Positions 56,263-64,000 of a DNA stretch of 64,000 bases are shown here, piece after piece. The DNA comes from Bolinopsis microptera. Taxonomy: Eukaryota > Ctenophora > Tentaculata > Lobata > Bolinopsidae. Position 1 is the stretch's first letter, and each line of letters starts with the position of its first letter. Location: positions 13,416,945 through 13,480,944 of the forward strand of contig NC_087079.1 in the NCBI RefSeq assembly GCF_026151205.1, in the 5' to 3' direction. The position numbers were made by a program, and so were the translations under genes. The notes beneath the pieces were generated by a model. It was not told the DNA's origin, did not search any database, and worked only from the letters and a program-made list of their open reading frames with translations.

Positions 56263-57341
56263 ATCATTATAATATTATTACATTTTCTTTATGGATTACA
56301 ATTTCAATATTCTAGAAATTAGGCAGGTCACTAAACTCCATTAAACTATCAGTATTCCTAGACAGGGACAGGGTTATTGTAATGAGAACAATACTCAATG
56401 GTGTCTGGACTAGGAACCAGCTTACAGTACAATACATTACTACTATCAGCCTATAAATACCACTATACCATCACGGCAGCTACAAACTTTAAAATTCATT
56501 TATGGTTCAATTGTGCAAGTGGCTCCAGAATGCAGACATTATGTAAAATATCTTTGTGGTGCACCGCTGCAAGTGTCCCATATTTCACCAAATTTTCGAT
56601 AAACATATCTAAATTCATTATGTTATGAGTAATACGTCATGAAACCGGCTAAAGTGCCACACAAACACTTATAATTTATAATCAACACTAAAGTTAAGCA
56701 AAGAAAGAAAACAATTAATCAGGAAAGCCGGCACATTCATCATCTCACCGTGCGAAACCTAAGTACTATTTAAATATTATACACAACCTTTTGCAAAGTT
56801 TATTAAACGTCTCCCCTCCTCAGCGTTCCATGTAATGCTCCATGTAATGCTTGACAGTGTATATACAGTGAGTGCATGACAGATAGTGTACGAAATGTGC
56901 AGACCCCAGGTGAGGGGTAATATTGGCGGGTCTGCAAGTGTGCATGTAGTGACGACTATAATAACTGTATAATTGGAATGGCAGCAGAAGTATTTCGCAA
57001 GGTGAAAGTGTGCAGTTCCATGCAAAGGTGAAAGTGTGCAGTTCCATTTTGGAGACCAGTGCAGTGGTCATTATATTATAGGTGAAGTAATGACTTGTCC
57101 TTTCTGGGACCAGGTCGAAGGTACATCAGACCGATGTTGATATCATACATATCAGTAGTCAGTACATTCTGTTATTTAATCTAGTTCAAAGTATAAATCC
57201 CTTTTTCACTGACCAACATAAATAATAGGAAATGGTGAAAAGTAAAATGCCTTGAATAACGGAACATTTAACAGAACTTTAGAGATGATGTAAGGCGTGG
57301 TTCGAGTGCAGCTGACGAAACTACGGAGAGAGAGAGAGAAG
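56263..57341. other. Upstream region of the class B-like receptor; no exon identified
   Basis: No GAIN, GPS or other ectodomain exon could be recognised. The receptor frame is open from 57,294 to 57,342 with a possible acceptor at 57,310-57,311 (gtgcag|ctgacg). A duplicated gtgaaagtgtgcagttccat lies near 57,000-57,045. Confidence 0.35.
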
Positions 57342-60300
57342 ATGGCTGTTTATGGATTTTCTATTTTTCTGGGATCCATCTCTATCTTCATACATGTTAC
57401 CATTTTGCTTATCCTCGCAATATTCAAGTTAGTCCGAGCGGGCTAACTCCTAACTATTCAGTATTCGAGGGGTATTTTATCCGGAGTATAATTATGGAGT
57501 TTTGTAGCACATATTTTCACTGCCTCCCAATTGTAGCAACATGTTCTGTTTGAGTGGTGTTCACCAACATTTCACTTCCAGAAGACACCGGGATAACAAG
57601 GGAACGTACTTCGACGCAATGATGTGTGGGTGTATGGCAGTGTACCTCTCTCTATATTATATGGCACTGAATTATCCTGAGGGAGTACCGGCCGAGGAGA
57701 AGGATATAGGGAAACGGAACCTGCTGTCCTGTATTGTTATTGTAAGACACGGAACCTGCTGTCCTGTATTGTTATTGTAAGAAGAAGCAGATCTTCTAAC
57801 CTGATGTCCTGTATTGTTATTGTAAGAAGAAGCAGATCTTCTAACCTGCTGTCCTGTATTGTTATTGTAAGAAGAAGCAGATCTTCTAACCTGCTGTCCT
57901 GTATTGTTATTGTAAGAAGAAGCAGATCTTATAACCTGATGTCCTGTATTGTTATTGTAAGAAGAAGCAGATCTTCTAACCTGCTGTCCTGTATTGTTAT
58001 TGTAAGAAGAAGCAGATCTTCTAACCTGCTGTCTGTATTGTTATTGTAAGAAGAAGCAGATCTTCTAACCTGCTGTCTGTATTGTTATTGTAAGAAGAAG
58101 CAGATCTTCTAACCTGCTGTCCTGTATTGTTATTGTAAGAAGAAGCAGATCTTCTAACCTGCTGTCCTGTATTGTTATTGTAAGAAGAAGCAGATCTTCT
58201 AACCTGCTGTCCTGTATTGTTATTGTAAGAAGAAGCAGATCTTCTAACCTGCTGTCCTGAATTGTTATTGTAAGAAGAAGCAGATCTTCTAACCTGCTGT
58301 CCTGTATTGTTATTGTAAGAAGAAGCAGATCTTCTAACCTGCTGTCCTGTATTGTTATTGTAAGAAGAAGCAGATCTTCTAACCTGCTGTCCTGAATTGT
58401 TATTGTAAGAAGAAGCAGATCTTATAACCTGATGTCCTGTATTGTTATTGTAAGAAGAAGCAGATCTTCTAACCTGCTGTCCTGAATTGTTATTGTAAGA
58501 AGAAGCAGATCTTCTAACCTGCTGTCCTGTATTGTTATTCAAGCTTAAAACTTAGGTAGTTGCATGAAACTTCGTCAAACTATTGTATTCAAGACTTCTA
58601 ATTAATTCCAGATTTTGCTAATGCTGGGTTTCATGATCGCCTCGCTGAGTTACATGTGTGCTGGAGCTTTCTGGTACTTCATCAATACAACATCTCCTTC
58701 TAAACCTTCCTCTGCTAATAGGGTACTACAACTTAGCTCTGCCGTAGTATCGGGCTTTGAATTTTCCTTTACACCTTAACAGTTAACATTTCACTTACAA
58801 TAACACAGACTCTTAGTTAAATATATAATATGCTAACTTTAATTCTTCTTTTAAGATCCAGAGTTTTCTGTTACCTGCACGTACTTTAACTACAATTTAC
58901 ATGTATTGGAGATTTATGAATGTAACTACAGGGTGGGCCAAAAGTCAGTACCCATACGTTGGCCTTTATAGCTCAGTCACTGAGTGCCCAATTTAAATAC
59001 TTCTTTCTGGTATGACTTACTACCAACACTGGTTCGAGGAATTTGTCAACTCGAAAAATATTCGCGTTCATTTTTTTCAAATGGAGGTTCATTTTCACAT
59101 TTATTTGATAGTTTGGATAGTCAGATCAAGCTAAATGTTATTGAATTGTGTTTGGCCATTCGAATTACGTTTGTCCTGAAAGAATTAGAACTGTAGCTTC
59201 TCAGATGACCGAGATATGAAGCATAACGAGTTTATTCATTACGTGTGATCAGGTGATTGGTTTACCTAATCACGTGATAAGGTGACCCTGTTAACTACCC
59301 CGTTAAACATTATGGGAATTGTTAAGGGTGCCCAATTAAGGTGTCGTGTCACGGTGTCACATAATCACCCAGTCAATTTTGTTAACGAGATACAGAAAAT
59401 GCTTGATAACTTCGTCATTTCTAATCCGTTTTGCCCCATGTTTTCAGATCATATGCAACATTTGATAATCTACCGTCTCTGAAAAAATTAGGCGTTCAGC
59501 ATGTCCAGAGAAAACAATATAGGTGTTTTAATATTGAATGGGCGTGGTCTAAAATATTCGAATTTTCAAATTTTGACGACGGAATCCTCGAACCAGTAAG
59601 TACAGTATGCCATCTGCAAAGCAACATCTCTCAAATATAAAACACGGCGGAGCTATTAAGGCCAACGTATGGGTACTGACTTTTGGCCCACCCTGTATTT
59701 ACAACCCACAGGACACCGAAGGAGCTAAAAGTGTTACGTTTGAAAGTGAAGTTAAAAGTGAAGAGGGGAATAACAGTGTGAAGCGCGAAACTTTTCTGAG
59801 ACAAACGAACAACAAGATAATGTTAGCTATCACTAGTGAGTCATGAATAAATAACTTTACACTTCTTTATTTGACATCCTTATAAGTCTTCGGCATTAAT
59901 TGACGGAGGAATCTTGTGGGGCAGTAGAATTTAGTTTTTGATCTCAATCATACTTCAAACACGCAGTGACATATTTGTTGTTTGTTAGTTGTATTTCAAC
60001 TTTCCACAAATTTAATTATTAACAGCATATTAAAAACTAATTAAAAACATACTGAAATGACAAGGCTCGCTGCTTGTGCTTTGCTTCCTCAGAGTTTCAG
60101 ATGAAATCTTCTCCAATACTGTCTATAAATAATTAGTTATTAAAAAATCTTGGTACATATATAATATATAATTAATAACTATACAAGACATAAAGTCCAG
60201 TCCAGCCTGCGTGATTCTAGCAAAACATGAATTATAGATAAAGCTTAAAATTGAATGAATGAATGAAATTTAAGTTGCTAGTGCCTACTATTACCAAATA

Positions 60301-63300
60301 CTAAAACTATGACTGAGTATGACGTAATAGAATGTAATTTGAAATGTAATTCTGATATATTGGAATGTATTTCTGATATGGAATGTAGTTCTGATAAAAT
60401 GGAATGTTGCTCCAACGAATACCTTCTTGTGATCAGCAGACAACATATTCTCATTACTTGTAGTTTGATTAATATGGAGTGGCGATTCTTCTTCGTCTTC
60501 GGAATCAACATTATTTTCACACGTGGAAGAAAGGTGAAGGACTTCGAGTGATTTTCTGTCAAAATGAGTGAATGATCTTGTGTAATTTTATTTGGATATT
60601 GCGACTAAAGAGGAAATGGTCGCTCCGATATTAGTCATAAAATTAGAGATTCTCATGCAGATAATAGCACATTAACGCAGTTCAAAACAATGTCCTGCAT
60701 TGATAAAGCAAAGTTATGTTGCCATGCCAACGGAAGAGTATTTTATTACTCAAATATAAGAAATAAATCCTTTGCTTAAAATTAAAATTAAATGCAAGAT
60801 GTTGAGAATATAATTCTAACAAGAAAGGAAGCTACAGCTCCTTACGACTTAGTATAATGAACGTTGTACGGTTGTACTTTTGAATTTTACTTTACTATTA
60901 ATGGAGTATGGATCATGATAGTGCTATAAATACAACCAAATGGAACAAATTTATCGAAAAATTAATTACAATTTATGCTGAAATTTTTACCTAGATCCAT
61001 GAGAGGATGTTTTTGAAGAAGTTTTGCTGCTATTCGATCTTCGAGGTATTATGATCGGAGGTAATTGGATTGGTGTGACTTCTAATCTGAAAGTTCGTAA
61101 ATCATGTCGAGCTACTCCTGACATATCTAAGAAAAATACCACAAAATATTTTAAAACCATTCAGATAAAAATCACAAATGGGTTCCGTAATTTTTTGATC
61201 TTGCTACCTTGGAAATCGGGTGAAGTCTGAAGATCCTACGGTATCATTATTGCCTTCTTCTTGACCTGCCAATTCGTCAATGTTTTCAAGATCGTGTTGC
61301 ACATAACTCATCTCGTCTACCAGCTGAATTAATCTTCTTTCTCCATTTAGCTTTAGTTATGCTACTAAGACAACTTCATTTAAAATAAATATCAAAACAG
61401 CAAGGAAATCAAGTAACTGGTAGGCATTGTTCAGACTTCTATTTTAGGGAAATGTTTCGAATTTTAGTTTTAATTATATGATGTTCGAAATATTTCGGGA
61501 TCAAGAAATATTAAAGCTCTATTCAATTTCAGTGGCATCATTGGGACTGCCTGTTCTCTATATTCTAATTAACATCTTCATGAGTGACGATACTGACGCT
61601 GATATCATTCATTCTGATCACCGGTAAGATTTCATTTAAAAAAATTAATTTTATACCAATTATTTAATACCAATACCCATTACCCATTACCCACTTCCCC
61701 ATATGCCTGAAATTTTAGGATAAGTAAGCAAACCAAGAATAGCGGTTGCAACACAGGGACATAGTAATTCGCGTAAGTATTACTTACTGAAATTCGTGAT
61801 CTTTACTTAATTATTATTAATGTGTAACCCACCCATCTATTCAATAACCCAGGTGTTGGCTAGGAGGTGCTGGAGGGGAGCTAATGTGGGCTCTAATCTT
61901 CCTCCCGTGTATCTTAACAATCACCACAACCATTATTCTCTACTTGTGGGGTGGCTTTAAGACAAGCGGAAGAGAGCTTCTGTCCGCAACTAAAGATACT
62001 AAGCTGCTCAACTTACAGGTGATTTGCGGCGGTAGTTTTCTGAGAAAATGAGGTAATTGGTTAAAGGTTGCTTAGTTTTGAGTTTGCTGTATACATGAGG
62101 TAATTGGTTGCGTAGAGCTATAGGTAGTGGTTCAACTATTTAACTATAGACCACAAACGGGCTATTATCTCCTTACATTAGGTTTGTAGCTCTGTTGCCG
62201 CTGATGTTACTAATAAAAGAAAAGGCTAAGTTTTTATGAATGTCTCAGCAATTTCAAAAAAATCGAAAAAAAAACATATGGCATCTAGTATTTGTTACTT
62301 AAATGGTTTCAACTTTCAAATATCACATGATACTCGACTTACTCGTCACTACACAGCGATGGTATGTGTAATTGCGTACCTAATAAAATTTGTGTCTCAG
62401 TTTAGAGTGATATTAGCGGCTGGACTTGGACTTTGGTGGCTGATTGAAATTCCAGCTCTGTCAAAATCGTCTCTTGGAGTAGTTCAGCATATCAATGGTA
62501 CAAAAAACAAATTTCTCTAAGCGTATAAGGTGTGTCGAATTTCTCTATAGGTATATAAAGGTGTGTCGTGCTGATTGTAAAAATTCGTTTTTGAATCAAA
62601 AATTTCACTAAATGAGTAAATAATTCAATAATGATTATTTCAGGATTTATCAATATACCTTTTGCTATCCTGACATTTTACACATTTGTAACTCAGAGGC
62701 CAGAAGTTCTAGAAACATGGAATCATCATTTTCCGATAGGTAAGAAAATTTAAAAATCATGTTTGGGTAACGACTGTGGACGGACAGCTGGCATAGCAAT
62801 ACTGATACCACTTCATCTTAATTTGTTAATTTCTACCACGTCAAATGAATTCTTTTAATCTCTGATTTTTAGCCCGAAAAGCAAAGAAAGAGGCTTCAAT
62901 GGTGTGGAAATACTACATCTACCGTCCGGTAATGCAGAAACTGTTTAGACACCAAAGCAAATCGAAGAAAAGAAGTACATCCCCAGGTTCAACCCCAACC
63001 AACCCGCCAGGACCTGCTGAAGAAAGTGCAGCCCCTCTTGATGTGCCACCACGGCCCGCTCAGTATTTTAGCACTGAGGAGTCAATGGCGGGAGAATACG
63101 TAGAGTTTGAGGAACCGAACCACTACGTAAACGAGGTAGTGCTGGAAGAGGAGGGTGAACATGTGCCAGATTATGATATGCCACCAAAAGTGCCAGAATA
63201 CGATATGCCAGCACCACCACAACTAGCCGGAGTATCCAGTTATCAGCTAGGGGAACAGCAAGGATATGACAACCTACAGCGAGAAGAATCTCCCCTGTAC

Positions 63301-63351
63301 ATAGATCCTGTTGAGGAGGGCGGAAATGATTACACTTTGACTAGACTTTGA
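57342..63351 (+). CDS. Class B-like (adhesion/secretin/Methuselah-type) 7TM receptor, nine exons
   Basis: Exons: 57342-57427, 57582-57741, 58612-58722 (or 58743), 59712-59835, 61533-61623, 61853-62018, 62401-62497, 62644-62739, 62873-63351. Phases agree throughout; 1410 nt, 469 residues (476 with the alternative donor GCC|GTAGTA). TM1 VYGFSIFLGSISIFIHV, loop KRHRDNK, TM2 FDAMMCGCMAVYL, TM3 starting NLLSCIVI, TM4 ASLGLPVLYILINIF, then RCWLGGAGGELMWALIFLP (the Cys-Trp-Leu of loop 2 plus TM5 of class B receptors), TM6 FRVILAAGLGLWWLIEIPAL, TM7 GFINIPFAILTFYTF. TM3 Cys and CWL Cys would form the conserved disulphide. The 150-residue tail holds two YDMP motifs, YDNL, YVEF and a C-terminal TRL (class I PDZ-type). 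No ectodomain is encoded in the exons found, so the start may be internal. Subfamily and ligand unknown. Confidence 0.8.
57718..58543. repeat. 45-bp minisatellite built from a 5' splice junction, 19 copies
   Basis: The unit begins aacctgctgtcctgtattgt and continues tattgtaagaagaagcagatcttct. The first copy is the true end of receptor exon 2 (NLLSCIVI) with its donor GTAAGA; each following full copy repeats both, giving 18 GTAAGA sites. Most units are 45 bp and so in frame; two copies (near 58,030 and 58,075) lack one C. The minus-strand ORF of 173 codons (RRSASSYNNN repeats) is a by-product of the period. Confidence 0.9.
58929..59695. mobile_element. Mariner-type MITE in a receptor intron
   Basis: 767 bp with 38-bp perfect TIRs (CAGGGTGGGCCAAAAGTCAG and onward) and TA target duplications at 58,927-58,928 and 59,696-59,697. 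It lies in intron 3 of the receptor and ends 16 bp before exon 4. It has no transposase; ORFs inside are 66-70 codons and unrecognised. Confidence 0.9.
59836..61532. other. Long receptor intron 4
   Basis: AT-rich intron between the loop-2 exon and the TM4 exon. ORFs near 60,278-60,562 and 61,024-61,230 have no domain and need not be coding. No repeat family was recognised. Confidence 0.5.
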
Positions 63352-64000
63352 AAATGTATTATAATTGTGATAGCAAATAGTGCAATATCAGGCTCAAAAA
63401 TAACCAATAACAATAACACTCGCTTCAAATAGTCGAAAATAATTCATCTGTTATGTGAGCGTCAGAAATTTAAACTGTTACTGATGCAAGGTGTAACATA
63501 AATATTAAAAAAGATTCTTTCCATGTACATTGTACTCCAAATCGATGGTAGACTTTTACAATCGTGGTCAATGGATTATAATTGTCAGATACGAAACAAT
63601 ATTAATTGTCAGATAATATTGAAAAACAGAGTTTTAACTTTTACTCAGTAAAAATTTTACTGCTTAAGGTTGAAGAAAAACATGGGATAGCATGATCAGG
63701 AGCTACTTTTAACGAACAAAAAACCAATTCTTACGCGATATAAGTAATCTGATAATATTATTGCCACTTAAAATATTCCCAAAATGTATTGTGAATTGTT
63801 GAAATTAAATTTAAGCTTTAAATTGTTCATCATTATCAAACTTCTAAACTAATTTCGTCAGAAAATAAAGTTGCACATAATTACTTCAATTAGATCAGTC
63901 CATGGGTACTAGTGCCTCTGTCAACATAGCCTATAAGCAGACAATATATTACAGTATTGATAATATATTTTTATATATTTTATAAACAAACAAAGTTAAA
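63352..64000 (+). other. Receptor 3' UTR and downstream flank
   Basis: AT-rich. A canonical AATAAA at 63,864-63,869, about 510 bp after the stop, is the clearest polyadenylation signal. Nothing else is visible. Confidence 0.45.

Noticed and set aside
58021-58542. 173-codon minus-strand repeat ORF
   Set aside because: Antisense reading of the 45-bp minisatellite, whose period is a multiple of three; the plus strand explains the unit as an exon end plus donor.
57718-58543. CRISPR array
   Set aside because: Units are contiguous with no variable spacers, and the context is a eukaryotic gene.

Overview
This is an AT-rich, repeat-dense invertebrate nuclear sequence. Genes are split by short GT-AG introns. 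Long (GA)n and (TG)n tracts, Penelope-like elements, non-LTR retrotransposon fragments and several MITE families fill most of the window. There is no bacterial-style operon, rRNA, convincing tRNA or CRISPR. The host genes are an HCN-type channel, a receptor joining LDL-receptor class A repeats to a 7TM domain, and a class B-like 7TM receptor. That set suits an early-branching metazoan such as a cnidarian, but nothing here proves the phylum.

Layout. 1-23 kb is gene-poor: microsatellites (0.9-1.5, 10, 14.4, 17, 20.5 and 21.8 kb), minisatellites (0.7, 18.5 and 19.4 kb), a near-perfect 1.78-kb palindrome made of two head-to-head Penelope 3' fragments (5.3-7.1 kb) and a second Penelope element with inverted ends (11.7-14.4 kb). 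23-29 kb holds an ORF1-only non-LTR element and three ORF2 C-terminal fragments. 30-33 kb is a duplicated block with telomere-like tracts and a GC-rich MITE. 34.6-38.3 kb (minus) is the LDLa-7TM receptor gene. 38.4-47.4 kb is a nested repeat cluster of hAT-like MITEs with very stable hairpins, fold-back elements, a 1-kb duplicated unit carrying a pogo-like insertion, and a tandem duplication holding Penelope scraps. 48.3-53.4 kb (minus) is a complete 12-exon HCN-like channel. 54.5-56.3 kb (minus) is an RTE-like reverse transcriptase fragment. 57.3-63.4 kb (plus) is a 9-exon class B-like 7TM receptor.

Both the channel and the 57-63 kb receptor were rebuilt exon by exon. In each, all intron phases agree and the coding length is divisible by three (633 and 469 residues). 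The strongest unusual signals lie where repeats meet splice sites: a 45-bp minisatellite that has multiplied a 5' splice donor 18 times, and two mariner-type MITEs each ending within 30 bp of a 3' splice site. The LDLa receptor carries a CAG-to-TAG stop inside its repetitive tail, and its ectodomain has frame breaks that visible splice sites do not fully repair. No links between the genes, such as a shared pathway, can be read from the sequence; they look like independent neighbours.
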